Counted from the stretch's first letter, positions 34,340-43,678 are shown. The stretch: DNA of 46,238 nucleotides from Marinobacter algicola DG893 (GCF_000170835.1 NZ_ABCP01000028.1:1-46238), one strand, 5' to 3'. Notes: generated from the letters alone by a model not told the origin. Made by a program: numbers and translations.

Positions 34340-34900
34340 TCAAAGGGAATCACCGCCGGTTCGCCGGGGAATGGCCAGCGGCTCATGCTGGGCAGTGGCT
34401 GGCGCAGGTTCTCCAGTCTCGTCCTGACGAAAGCCAGCGGTGCGGGGCGAGCTGGCGTCAGCCCCGCCGGACCGGGTCAGGATGTTACTGATACTGACGG
34501 CCGTGGTGTAGAGGGAAATCGCGATGATCAGCAGGATAGGCTGAACAAACGCCACGAATCCGGGCACTTCGCGATGACCCGCGATACTGAGCATGAGGAT
34601 GATGGCCGGCCCCAGCACGACAAACAGCGTCAACGCAATAAAGAACACAATGCGCTCCTTGTAGCGGCCCAAGTCACGGTTACTGACCAGCCCAAGTACG
34701 AATTTTCCGATGGCCAGCCCGGCCAGTATCGCAGCCGCAATGCTCAGGTCAGGCCTTAGTAGCGTTTCGTAAAGCTGGCCATCCCATAACCGTTGCATGC
34801 TGATGACCAGGAACGGAAAGAGTACGAACAGAATGTCGGCGTAGGTGCCGTACATCATACTCAGCGAGTGCTGTTCGCTTTGCTGGAGGTTTTCACTCAT
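34340..34900 (-). CDS. Four-helix membrane protein in a kinase operon, unknown
   Basis: The 186-residue product has four hydrophobic segments: ADILFVLFPFLVISM, SIAAAILAGLAIGKFVLGLV, RIVFFIALTLFVVLGPAII, and VQPILLIIAISLYTTAVSI. A polar C-terminal tail of about 45 residues (SGGADASSPRTAG...) is probably cytoplasmic. I do not recognise the family. It sits 42 bases after the hybrid kinase stop and 45 bases before the CheY-like gene, all on the minus strand, so it is likely part of the same signalling operon, perhaps as an input or target. ATG at 34900 is preferred over TTG at 34903. Confidence 0.75.
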   Translation of the reverse strand: MSENLQQSEQHSLSMMYGTYADILFVLFPFLVISMQRLWDGQLYETLLRPDLSIAAAILAGLAIGKFVLGLVSNRDLGRYKERIVFFIALTLFVVLGPAIILMLSIAGHREVPGFVAFVQPILLIIAISLYTTAVSISNILTRSGGADASSPRTAGFRQDETGEPAPATAQHEPLAIPRRTGGDSL

Positions 34901-34942
34901 CAATCACGATTCCTGTTTTGTCGGTAGCCGAAGTATCGGTTG

Positions 34943-37900
34943 TCATAGACGTGCCTCCCGTCCCTGCAGTGCCTTGTCAATCATGTCGCCCAGGGCTTGC
35001 AGTTGGCTGCGAATGTGGCTCCAATCACGGTCTTCTGCGTTCACGCAAGCCTCCAGTTTTCCCGCCTGCCGTGTCATCTCAGGGTAGCCCATGGCGCCAG
35101 CGGTGCCTTTGATCTGATGAGCTTCGGATGCCAGCTGCTGCTGGTCACGACGCTCGGCCGCGGCTTCCATGGCCGCTTTTCGGGTCACCAGCCCATCGAG
35201 GAAGCGTTCGGCCAGGTGGCCGATGTCGTCATCTTCCGTCGAGTCTCTGTTCAGGCCATTGGACTCTGTCAGGAAACGGTCCAGCGTGCTCAGCAAATGC
35301 TCACTGTCGAGGGGCTTGTTCAGTACCCCGTCGCACCCGGCTGCCAACAACGCATCGGTTTCCGACTGGTCACCGGCGGTGAAGGCGATAACCGGCCGGC
35401 GGAAGCCCGTCTGTCGCAGTAAACGGGTAGCCTCCACACCGTCCAGACCCGGCATATGGCGGTCCATCAGGACCATCTGCACCGATTCGGACAGCGCCGT
35501 TCGGACCGCGTCATCGCCACTGGCAACGGTGACGACATCCAGCCCCTGGGCCTTGAGTTCCCGCTCCACCAGACGACGGTTGTCTTCATCGTCCTCCGCG
35601 ACCAGTATCGTGCCGTTATAGCACCGGTGGCCATCGGGGTCGCGCTCCGGCTGCACCACCAGATATCGGGCCATGACTTCGTAGAAACGCTGTTTGTCGA
35701 TGGGTTTGGCCAGGTGGTCATTACAGCCTGCGAGTCGATAGTCTGCAATATCCTCCGCCATTACGTTCGCCGTCAACGCGATGACCGGGATGTTCAGGCC
35801 AGCTTCGCGAATGGCCGCTGTGGCATCCCGGCCGTTCATTACCGGCATCTGTATGTCCATCAGAATCAGATCAAAGGGCTCCCTCAGCGCCAGATCCAGT
35901 GCTTCGGCGCCATTGCCAACATGAACCAGCTCAGCGCCCGTGCGGCCCACCAGCAGGGACACCAGGCGACGATTCACGTCATTGTCCTCCGCCAGCAGGA
36001 TACGGCCGGAAAGCCGTGGCGCACTCACCATGGGAATACTGCGCCGGCGTTGCGACAATTCGGACGCGTCGCGCAGAAAGTGGGCATCCTCCATCGGACC
36101 GGTGGCAATGGAAAGCTCAAACTCGCTGCCCTCGCCATAGGTGCTGGTAACGGATATGTTGCCACCCAGCAACTCCGCAAGCCGGCGGGAAATACTCAGC
36201 CCGAGTCCGGTTCCTCCATATTGCCGGGCAATAGCGGCGCTACCCTGGGCAAACGGGTCAAACAGCCGGCCCAGCTGCTCAGGTTTCATGCCGATGCCGG
36301 TGTCCACCACCCTGGCCACCAGGGCCTGACGTTGCCGATCGCATCGCACATTCAGGGAAATCGACCCCTTTTCCGTGAATTTAAGCGCATTTCCGCACAG
36401 GTTGATGATGATTTGCCGAAAGCGGGTCGGGTCCGTCGAAATCTTCTCAGGCAGGGGATACTCGCAGATGATATGAAACGCCAGCCCCTTTTCCCGCGCC
36501 CTGGGTGCAAAGAAAGCACGGATTTCATCCAGCAGTTCCGGCAGGTTAACCGACACAATATCCACATCCAGCTTGTTGGCGTCGATCTTCGAGTGATCCA
36601 GGATATCGTTGATCAGATCCAGCAGATGGCGACCACTGCGCACCACCGTTTCCGCACTGGTGTGCTTCTCCCTCTCGGTCAGGTCCGGATCGAGCAGGGT
36701 CTCGCCATAACCAATAATCGCCGCCAGCGGTGTGCGGATTTCGTGGCTCATGTTGGCCAGGAACTGGCTTTTTGCTTCGGCCGAATTGCGGGCCAGTTCT
36801 TTTTCCAGACGCTCCTGCTCCCGCTCCCGCTCGATACGCTGGCGCTGATGGCGCTCGGTGGCGTCAATGCAGGTTCCCTCAAGATGGGCGGGATCGCCAT
36901 CGGGGGTATACACGGTATGTAACGAAATGGTGGCCCAGCGCTCTTCACCGGAACGGGTGTAATACCGCGCCTCGATACCCTTGACGGTGCCCCGGGATTC
37001 CAACTGCCCAATCACCCAGCGGCGCACGCGCTCATCCGCAAAGCAGGTCTCCAGTGCGTCCGGGTCAAGATCCAATAGCTCCCGGCTGCTGGTGTAACCC
37101 ATCAACTTCGCCATGGCGGGATTGGCGGTGACGAAACGCCGGTCCAGCGACATCTGGAACACACCCTCTATGGCGTTGTCGAACAGCGACTGGTATCGAC
37201 GCAGGTTGGCCAGTGCCCGCTGACTCCAACCCAAGGCTTCACCCTGCACCTGTTTGATCCGATCAGCCAGGGCAAAGGAGAAGAGGATGATCTGGGCTGT
37301 CAGACCAAACTGCGGCGCATAAGAAGTGAACATGTTCAGCGGCAGGTAGCCCATCACGGTCAGGCCATAGATACCAAAACCCACAAGCGCCAGGGTCCAT
37401 GCAAAAAAGTAGGAGCGCGCCGCCGGGTTGTAATAGCGCCAGGACAGGTAACTGACCACAATCAGGATAATACTGAGCAGGATCGAGGCCAGCACGATCC
37501 ATTCCATCGCCGTGTGATAGGGCAGGAACAGGGATAGCACAAAGGTCGCCACAATAGCGTACAGGCAAAGCTGAATCACCTTGTCCAGGTCCGCCGACCG
37601 TTCCCGGGTTTCCAGCAGGGACCGGGCCATCAACAGCCCCCAGAACCAGGTATTGATGATCTGGTAATGAAGGTATTCCTTGTGCAACAGCGCAGGGCGA
37701 TTCTCCAGTAGCTGGATACCGTGCACCTGCTCGGTGGCAATGAACACCGTGGCCGATACCAGATACATCACGTAGTAAATATTGCTGCGTTCGCGCACGG
37801 ACACGGCGACAAACAGGTTGTAGGCGAGAATGGCCAGGATGCTGCCAAGCAGAATGCCCCGTACGGCTTCATCGACCGACACCTTCTCGATGTAAGCGTC

Positions 37901-38464
37901 GGGGTGCCACAGGGTAATCGGCAGGCGGAAAGTGTTGGTATTGGTGATGCGCAAATAGATGCGGGTTGAGCTTCCCGGCTCCAGTGACAATCGGAACGTG
38001 GGGTTGGGCACGGCCAGGTCACGCCCGGACCAGTCGCCCTCGTAGCCGGCACGGCGCTGCTCTATCAGCTCGCCATCCCGGACCAGGTAGAGCACTACCT
38101 CATCCACCAATGGCAGGGCCAGCTCCAGTATCCAGTCTGTCAGTGCTGCACCGGCGCCCACCTCGACATCGAACCTGGCCCAGTAAGCCGATTCCGTGTA
38201 GCCAAAGTTCAGCACACCGCCTTCGTGACGGGTAAAGGGTGCGGTATCGCCACTCAGAATGTCGTTGAAATCGAGGGTGTGCTCCGGGTCCTCCAGGTAC
38301 CAGATACAACTACCCAGATCACGCACACTGCTGGTGGCGCTGTTCAGAACAATCTCGCCGTCCTGGCATCGCTCCTGCGCAGCGGCGGAGGCCGGAATAA
38401 CAATAGCCAGAACCGCAAGCGCGATGTAACGGAACCATCGGACGTGGCATTCCCATTGCTGCAA
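34943..38464 (-). CDS. 7TM-DISM hybrid sensor histidine kinase with PAS, two receivers and HPt
   Basis: This 1173-residue protein has a signal peptide (about 1-29), a periplasmic 7TMR-DISM extracellular domain (about 35-195), and a seven-helix 7TM-DISM domain (about 200-400). A PAS domain (about 420-540) and a coiled coil follow. HisKA has His574 (SHEIRTPL) and HATPase has Asn692 and DTGIGM at 721-726. Two receiver domains have Asp870 and Asp1001, and the HPt domain has His1116 (AHQIKGTAG). All phosphorelay residues are present. The start is TTG at 38464 with GGAG eight bases upstream; no ATG fits the signal peptide. It probably senses an extracellular small molecule or carbohydrate and feeds the CheY-like protein downstream. 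Confidence 0.92.
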   Translation of the reverse strand: MQQWECHVRWFRYIALAVLAIVIPASAAAQERCQDGEIVLNSATSSVRDLGSCIWYLEDPEHTLDFNDILSGDTAPFTRHEGGVLNFGYTESAYWARFDVEVGAGAALTDWILELALPLVDEVVLYLVRDGELIEQRRAGYEGDWSGRDLAVPNPTFRLSLEPGSSTRIYLRITNTNTFRLPITLWHPDAYIEKVSVDEAVRGILLGSILAILAYNLFVAVSVRERSNIYYVMYLVSATVFIATEQVHGIQLLENRPALLHKEYLHYQIINTWFWGLLMARSLLETRERSADLDKVIQLCLYAIVATFVLSLFLPYHTAMEWIVLASILLSIILIVVSYLSWRYYNPAARSYFFAWTLALVGFGIYGLTVMGYLPLNMFTSYAPQFGLTAQIILFSFALADRIKQVQGEALGWSQRALANLRRYQSLFDNAIEGVFQMSLDRRFVTANPAMAKLMGYTSSRELLDLDPDALETCFADERVRRWVIGQLESRGTVKGIEARYYTRSGEERWATISLHTVYTPDGDPAHLEGTCIDATERHQRQRIEREREQERLEKELARNSAEAKSQFLANMSHEIRTPLAAIIGYGETLLDPDLTEREKHTSAETVVRSGRHLLDLINDILDHSKIDANKLDVDIVSVNLPELLDEIRAFFAPRAREKGLAFHIICEYPLPEKISTDPTRFRQIIINLCGNALKFTEKGSISLNVRCDRQRQALVARVVDTGIGMKPEQLGRLFDPFAQGSAAIARQYGGTGLGLSISRRLAELLGGNISVTSTYGEGSEFELSIATGPMEDAHFLRDASELSQRRRSIPMVSAPRLSGRILLAEDNDVNRRLVSLLVGRTGAELVHVGNGAEALDLALREPFDLILMDIQMPVMNGRDATAAIREAGLNIPVIALTANVMAEDIADYRLAGCNDHLAKPIDKQRFYEVMARYLVVQPERDPDGHRCYNGTILVAEDDEDNRRLVERELKAQGLDVVTVASGDDAVRTALSESVQMVLMDRHMPGLDGVEATRLLRQTGFRRPVIAFTAGDQSETDALLAAGCDGVLNKPLDSEHLLSTLDRFLTESNGLNRDSTEDDDIGHLAERFLDGLVTRKAAMEAAAERRDQQQLASEAHQIKGTAGAMGYPEMTRQAGKLEACVNAEDRDWSHIRSQLQALGDMIDKALQGREARL

Positions 38465-38602
38465 AATGTGATCTCCGCGAGGGCAGATGCCTTTTTTATG
38501 GTTTATTGTCAGCAGTCACGCAGGTGCCGAATGAATTCAGCGGCACCCTGGCTAAACACTTTAGCGTTTTACCGACAACGACGCATCTCAGGGTCACTTG
38601 AA

Positions 38603-39607
38603 ATGAGACATTCCTGCATTTTCGCCGCCATTCCCCTGTTTGCCCTGACGCTGGCCGGCTGTGGGCCGGACGACTCCTCAGACAGCAACTACATCAATCC
38701 GGCGGCCAGTGTGTCGTTGTCTTTCGAGAGTTTTGCTGTCAGCGACGAGGATGGCCTGCCACCGGTACTGCCACAGACCACTTTCTACGATGTGTACCGG
38801 GGTATTAAACCCGCAGACGGCGAGGACGACGAAGGCGTGGTTGCACAGCTCCGCGATCGCTTCGAACGGCTGATGGGGCTGACACCAAGTGATGATGGGA
38901 CAACCTACACCCACGCCCGAAATCCGATGGACTTCCTCCACTACGTGATCAGCACAAACCAGGTGAACACCTTCAATGATGGCCGTCGGCTGATGCGCGA
39001 CAGCATCACCCGAGGCGAGGGTTCCCGCTATAACAGTGCAGCGAACGATGCGCTGATCCGCTTTACCGAGACCGGCGGCAACAATGGCGAACCGCCCGAG
39101 CCGGATCAGATCTGGGTGTACGTCCTGCTGGACTGGACCAGCAACCCGCAGCTTAACAAAGTTTTCCGGGCGGCCCAGTTTGTCGCGAGGACACCCGCCG
39201 ATGACGACACCTCTCCCCCTGAGGTGAGCAGCGCAGTCTGGAGCGGCCGTTTTCATGGTCCGGATTTTTCAGTCAGCGGTTACAACCAGCCAGAGTATGC
39301 CGTTATCAGTCTGACGGGACGGGAATTTGGCAATGCGGAAATGCGACAGGAGTTTATCGGCAACAAACGCGACACGCTGTCACTGACACAGACCTCAGGA
39401 ATAACCATTGACGGTGAAGAGCCCGATTGTATCCGGGTGGAGGTGAACTATGAGAACGCCCGGGTACGTGTCTTCACGTCCTCCGATGAGCCGCCTAGCA
39501 GCACCAACAACGGGGAAACGACACCCAACCCGGCCCACTGTGGTAACCAGCAGAACGGTGACGAGGCGATTGTCTACGAGTCCGTGGTTATCAGCGAGCG
39601 TCAGTAA
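38603..39607 (+). CDS. Lipoprotein of unknown function
   Basis: The 334-residue product has a lipoprotein signal (MRHSCIFAAIPLFALTLAG-Cys20), so it is exported and lipidated. The start is fixed by the signal; the open frame continuing upstream to 38225 is antisense to the kinase gene. The mature protein is acidic, with several Asp/Glu-rich loops and two late Cys (EPDCIRVEV, PAHCGNQ) that could pair. I recognise no family. It diverges from the hybrid kinase gene with about 140 bases between, so it could be a periplasmic partner, but that is only positional. Its last 7 bases overlap the next, convergent gene. Confidence 0.75.
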   Translation: MRHSCIFAAIPLFALTLAGCGPDDSSDSNYINPAASVSLSFESFAVSDEDGLPPVLPQTTFYDVYRGIKPADGEDDEGVVAQLRDRFERLMGLTPSDDGTTYTHARNPMDFLHYVISTNQVNTFNDGRRLMRDSITRGEGSRYNSAANDALIRFTETGGNNGEPPEPDQIWVYVLLDWTSNPQLNKVFRAAQFVARTPADDDTSPPEVSSAVWSGRFHGPDFSVSGYNQPEYAVISLTGREFGNAEMRQEFIGNKRDTLSLTQTSGITIDGEEPDCIRVEVNYENARVRVFTSSDEPPSSTNNGETTPNPAHCGNQQNGDEAIVYESVVISERQ

Positions 39608-39855
39608 ACGGCACGATCCTGCATGTCCCAGTTCTTGAGGAACCCTTTCTTGCGGTCGATCATGCGCTCGTAGGTCGAGATCATGATGGCGGCGTGGGGG
39701 GCTTTGGTCAGTCGGAGGGTTTCAATACGGCGCTCAAGGCGCGCCACTTCGGTACTGACCTGCTGGCAGACGTGGGACCGAACACTGTCGTGATGGTCAA
39801 GCTTGACCGGACGTGGCTGCTCGGGCCCGGGTTGTGGCTGTGTGTGTTTATCCAT
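39601..39855 (-). CDS. Small hypothetical protein
   Basis: The 84-residue product starts at ATG 39855 with GAGGA upstream. It has a Gln/Pro-rich start (DKHTQPQPGPEQPRP) and then a coiled-coil helix: QQVSTEVARLERRIETLRL, with STYERMIDRKKGFLKNW at the end. No family is recognised. The helical part suggests oligomerisation or binding to a larger partner. A tiny frame ends just after its start on the same strand (ATGGATAA), so the two may be coupled. It overlaps the lipoprotein gene tail by 7 bases in convergent orientation. Confidence 0.7.
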   Translation of the reverse strand: MDKHTQPQPGPEQPRPVKLDHHDSVRSHVCQQVSTEVARLERRIETLRLTKAPHAAIMISTYERMIDRKKGFLKNWDMQDRAVY

Positions 39856-39916
39856 GATCGTCCTCTTCCACTGAGTATCCAATGATCAATACGCCGAAAC
39901 CGATGATTCCGCCCAT
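39848..39916 (-). CDS. Possible 22-residue membrane peptide
   Basis: From ATG 39916 the frame reads MGGIIGFGVLIIGYSVEEDDHG. Its TAA overlaps the ATG region of the 84-residue gene (ATGGATAA). A single short hydrophobic helix with an acidic end would suit a small membrane peptide or a coupling leader. No strong ribosome site is seen. Support is limited to the coupling and the hydrophobic pattern. Confidence 0.3.
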   Translation of the reverse strand: MGGIIGFGVLIIGYSVEEDDHG

Positions 39917-40219
39917 GTCTGAGTGGCTCTTTCTGGCCGGGCTGGAAGTCCTTTTATCCTTCTGTTTCGTCGGGCTTTTCCAAAGCCTCGGTACATACTG
40001 TAGCAGGCTTTGTCCACGATGTATGATTTGGCGTAATTCTGCACAACTGTCGGACAAAACTCAATAAAAATGAATAGAGTTTCATATTTTTTGCAGCGAA
40101 TACGACTCCGCCACCCAAACTACACGAACAAACCCCTGCTATAGTTCCCTTCAGATCACCACATATGCGAAGCCATTTGCCATAACGACCCCATTCCATC
40201 CGGGCCAGGAAAACCGCTT
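39917..40219. other. 303-base AT-richer intergenic region
   Basis: No firm gene is seen. It contains AAACTC (40057-40062) / GAGTTT (40077-40082) around an A-rich 14-base loop, followed by ATTTTTT. It could serve as promoter and leader for the 114-residue gene or for the leftward small operon. An opposing hydrophobic frame (39882-40067, plus strand) has no ribosome site and is not called. Confidence 0.4.
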
Positions 40220-40564
40220 ATGAACCAGACATCTGTTGCCGACACACTAAGGGAATACCTTTCCCTGCTGGAGCTGCTTGACGATGCGTACTGGGAAGCG
40301 AGCTCCATTCAGCACAAGGACATGCTTTACGACATCATCAGCATCTTCAGTCAGGAAGTGGCTGAGATCAACAAACTCAGCGTTATGGACCACCATTACC
40401 CCTATGAAGTTATTACGGAAGGAATCCGGCGGGTGGTCCCCAAGCTGGAGCGGCTGGATGAAAGTCGTGAGGATGTGATCCAGCGAACCCAGACACTCAC
40501 CGACTTCCGGGATATCCTGTCGTCAGTGCTGGGAATACTGGAGGAACAGCTGGCAACCCTCTAA
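40220..40564 (+). CDS. Helical protein of unknown function
   Basis: The 114-residue product starts at ATG 40220 with AGGA upstream. It is almost fully helical: LREYLSLLELLDDAYWEASSI, DMLYDIISIFSQEVAEINKL, then TLTDFRDILSSVLGILEEQLATL. It is acidic and has no signal or membrane segment. I recognise no family; a four-helix bundle that binds a partner protein is a fair structural guess. It stands alone between the small leftward operon and a convergent serine hydrolase gene that ends 4 bases after it. Confidence 0.75.
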   Translation: MNQTSVADTLREYLSLLELLDDAYWEASSIQHKDMLYDIISIFSQEVAEINKLSVMDHHYPYEVITEGIRRVVPKLERLDESREDVIQRTQTLTDFRDILSSVLGILEEQLATL

Positions 40565-40568
40565 GGGC

Positions 40569-41855
40569 TCAGGCCGCCACCAGGGGCCTGCGGTTTTCCG
40601 GCATCAATGGAAAGCGGTCGCACACAGTGTAGACAAACCTTGCCAGCGCCGGCAGGTGATGGCCAACAATGGGGATGCCGGTGTTGAGCAGGCTGACGGA
40701 AATATCCCGGGCCGCATCGGCCCAGCACAGTTTGTTGATCAGACCAATGTGACCAAAGGCATGCCTGCTTTGCTGGCCCCAAAGCCCCACAGGGTTGCCT
40801 CCTAGCATCATGCCAGCACTGAAGCGCATGGGAATCATCATGGTGCGATCAATCTGTAGCGAGCCAAACTGTTGGATGGAGCGTCTGACGGTCATCTCGC
40901 TGCAAATACGCTTGCCATTCCAGACCCCGCCATTGAGCATCATCTGAAAGAAACGCCCCATTTCCTCGGCGGTGCCACACAAATTGCCCGCGGGGATAAC
41001 GGCCTCCTGGAAGCGGGGATCATTGGAGACCCGCTCCACGGTGCGTATATCACCTCCCAGCGCCCGGTTCACGATCCAGGATACCGGAAAACGCGGCGTT
41101 GGGCCGGTCGCATAGTTGCCGGCCAGCTTGTCCACGTCTGCGGGCGCAATCCCGTAGGTAAACCACTTCATCCCCATGGGCTTGCGGAGGTGTCGGTCGA
41201 TATACACCTCGATGGTATCACCGGTCACTTTTTCCAGCACCCGCTGCAACACGAAGCCCCCGGTGATGGCGTGGTACGCCACTTTGGCACCATCCACCTC
41301 CACCGGCTTCGCCTCACACAGCAGGCGCCAGATTTCATCCCTGTTCCAGAGCACATCAATGGGGGTTTCCCGGGGTATCGCCGGAATGCCACCGCGGTGG
41401 GACAGCACCTGGTGAATGGTGATGGTGCGCTTGCCACCCCCGGCGAACTCCGGGCAGTAATACGACACCGGGTCCATTAGGTTGACCAGCCCCTGTTCTG
41501 CCAGGATGTGGATGAGCAGGGCGGTGACCGCCTTGGAGGCTGAGAAATAGCAAACAGGTGTCTCGGTGGTCATCGGCACCTTCAGCGCATCCACACCGTC
41601 ATGGGGCCCATTACCGCTGGCATGGCCAATGGCTCGATGAAGGATCTGTTCGCCCCGGTGCCTGACCGACAGCTGTATCCCCGGATGCACCCCGGTTCGG
41701 TACAGCCGCTCGACGCTGTGCCAGATGGCCTCAACAACCTCGGGGCTCACTCCGGCCAGTTCCGGTTTCTCGCCGGCCTCATCGCGGTGGGTTACTGACG
41801 CCAGGTCATTGGGAACAGCAGAGGTGTGGAGCGCACGGCGGGCAATTCGGTTCAT
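40569..41855 (-). CDS. Serine hydrolase of the beta-lactamase/EstB superfamily
   Basis: From ATG 41855 the product is 428 residues. It has the nucleophile motif SASK (Ser105-Lys108), the second motif region VAYHAITGG with the conserved Tyr (the Asn of Tyr-x-Asn is replaced by Ala), and FGHIGL near the C-terminus in place of KTG. This is the family VIII esterase / class C beta-lactamase-like group, more likely an esterase than a true beta-lactamase. No signal peptide is seen. An in-frame start at 41921 would add 22 residues; AAAGG before 41855 favours the shorter form. It is about 50 bases downstream of the diguanylate cyclase. Confidence 0.85.
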   Translation of the reverse strand: MNRIARRALHTSAVPNDLASVTHRDEAGEKPELAGVSPEVVEAIWHSVERLYRTGVHPGIQLSVRHRGEQILHRAIGHASGNGPHDGVDALKVPMTTETPVCYFSASKAVTALLIHILAEQGLVNLMDPVSYYCPEFAGGGKRTITIHQVLSHRGGIPAIPRETPIDVLWNRDEIWRLLCEAKPVEVDGAKVAYHAITGGFVLQRVLEKVTGDTIEVYIDRHLRKPMGMKWFTYGIAPADVDKLAGNYATGPTPRFPVSWIVNRALGGDIRTVERVSNDPRFQEAVIPAGNLCGTAEEMGRFFQMMLNGGVWNGKRICSEMTVRRSIQQFGSLQIDRTMMIPMRFSAGMMLGGNPVGLWGQQSRHAFGHIGLINKLCWADAARDISVSLLNTGIPIVGHHLPALARFVYTVCDRFPLMPENRRPLVAA

Positions 41856-41970
41856 CGCTTGACCTTTGATTCCGGAGACTGTCTTTTTGTACATCCTGAC
41901 GCTGGAGGCCACCCGGTACATTGGCCGGATCGCGGGCCCGGCAGCGTCAGCTCATCCAGCTCGATCGTCT

Positions 41971-43545
41971 TCAGGGATTATGGGCTTCCTCGGTCAAAGG
42001 CGCCAGCACCACCTGATTGCGGCCATCGGCCTTGGCCTGATACATGGCGCGGTCGGCTGCCGCGCACAAGGCATCGGCGCCCTCGCCATGGTCCGGGAAT
42101 ACGGAAACGCCGATGCTGATGGTCATTGTGACCGTGTTGCCATGCCCCAGAGGCTGTGGGGTATCACACACCAGCCTGCGCAGTCGTTCTGCGGTTTCCA
42201 GCGCCTCGCGACGGTCCATTTCCGGTAACAGGATCACGAACTCTTCGCCGCCAAACCGGCCGACACTATCCACACTCCGCACGCTCTCGGCCAGCAGACC
42301 GCTTGCTGCCTTAAGCACGGAGTCACCGGCAGCGTGTCCATGATCATCATTAATGGCTTTGAAATGGTCAAAATCGATCCACAACAGGGCCAGCTCGCGG
42401 TCGTATCGTTTGGCCCGGGCGATTTCCTCTTCCAATATACGGGTCATCTCCCGGCGGTTCAGCACTCCGGTCAGCGAATCACGGGTTGCCAGTTCCGACA
42501 GCTCCTCCTCCAGCTCCTTACGATCCGAGATGTCGAGAACAATCCCCTCGAGCACCAGTTCGCCCTCTCCCTCGACACCCCGTCCACGCTCCCAGACCCA
42601 TATTTTCCGGCCATCCTTACGGGTGATCGAATACTCAATGGAAAATGGCTCGGCGTTACCAATGGCGGACTCTACTGTTCGCAGGATGGTTTCGTTGCCA
42701 GCCTCGTCGATGAGTTCTGCGTAGCTGACCAAGCTGTTATTCACCAGCTCGTCAGGCTCATAACCAGTCAACTCGAGGCAACCGTTGGATACGGACAGCA
42801 TGGTCCAGAACTCATCATACCGGCAGCGGTAGGCCATTCCGGGCAGGTTGTCCATGATCGTGGAAAGCTGGCGTTCACGCCATCGAAGGGTGTTCTCGGC
42901 ATTGCGGATATCGGTGATGTCCTGGCCGATGGCAATGGACCCGGCAATCTCGCCAGCGTTGTTCCGAAGGCTGCGTGAATTCCACGACAGCTGACGCTCG
43001 TGGCCGTCGCGAGTGGTAATCCAGGTTTCGTAACCCACGACTTCGCCCTCGTCACGGAGAATCTCGTCGGCTCTTTCGCGGATTCGCGCCCGGTCTTCCT
43101 CATCCGGGTACAACCATTGCCATATGTCGTCCGAATCCATGACCTCTTCCCTGGGATAGCCGCTGATATCTTCCGCGGCCTTGTTCCAGAGTACGACCCG
43201 TCCTTTCGAGTCCAGCACATTGATCCAGACATTGGCCCGCTCAATCACGCTTTCACGGAACTGGTTCAGTTCGCGAATCTCTTCCTGCTGATGGACGTTC
43301 AGAGAAAGCAAGGTTCGGTCGCTGATGAATTGACGGAGCAACGACAGGAAAAGTACCAGCGCCGTCACAAGGACGAATAGCGCCCCTTTATAGGTCTGCA
43401 CCCGGCTCAGCGTCTCCGGGTCGGGGAACCACCGCTGCGCCAGATAGTCGGAAAAGGTAATCCACAACCAGCCTACCAGCAGATAGGTTCCGACAATCCA
43501 TAGTGATCGCCGCAGTGGCGTATGGCGCCCTTTAATCTTCTCCAT
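41971..43545 (-). CDS. PAS-PAS diguanylate cyclase
   Basis: The 524-residue protein has two membrane helices (about 13-35 and 53-73), two PAS domains (about 90-215 and 220-345, the second with a C-terminal PAC motif ILDISDRK), and a GGDEF domain. The active site is GGEEF at 432-436. An RxxD inhibitory site (RSVD) lies five residues before it, so product feedback is likely. The substrate-binding DHFK-like region is WIDFDHFKAIND. It makes c-di-GMP in response to a signal sensed by the PAS domains or the short periplasmic loop. No EAL domain is present. Confidence 0.95.
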   Translation of the reverse strand: MEKIKGRHTPLRRSLWIVGTYLLVGWLWITFSDYLAQRWFPDPETLSRVQTYKGALFVLVTALVLFLSLLRQFISDRTLLSLNVHQQEEIRELNQFRESVIERANVWINVLDSKGRVVLWNKAAEDISGYPREEVMDSDDIWQWLYPDEEDRARIRERADEILRDEGEVVGYETWITTRDGHERQLSWNSRSLRNNAGEIAGSIAIGQDITDIRNAENTLRWRERQLSTIMDNLPGMAYRCRYDEFWTMLSVSNGCLELTGYEPDELVNNSLVSYAELIDEAGNETILRTVESAIGNAEPFSIEYSITRKDGRKIWVWERGRGVEGEGELVLEGIVLDISDRKELEEELSELATRDSLTGVLNRREMTRILEEEIARAKRYDRELALLWIDFDHFKAINDDHGHAAGDSVLKAASGLLAESVRSVDSVGRFGGEEFVILLPEMDRREALETAERLRRLVCDTPQPLGHGNTVTMTISIGVSVFPDHGEGADALCAAADRAMYQAKADGRNQVVLAPLTEEAHNP

Positions 43546-43678
43546 TTAAGTCTTTCCCCGGGTTCCGGCTGCTTCCCTGTCGGTGTGAACACCTCGGGCC
43601 CAAATCGAAGGCATTACACCCTGAAAATAGTCACAGACGGCGCCGCCGTCGAGCGAATACTGCAATTGATAAGGCATT

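Noticed and set aside
35456..36922. A 488-codon plus-strand frame
   Set aside because: It is antisense to the hybrid kinase HisKA, ATPase and receiver domains, whose key residues are all intact.
39882..40067. A 61-codon plus-strand hydrophobic frame
   Set aside because: No ribosome site, and it is antisense to the small leftward frame; no family resemblance.
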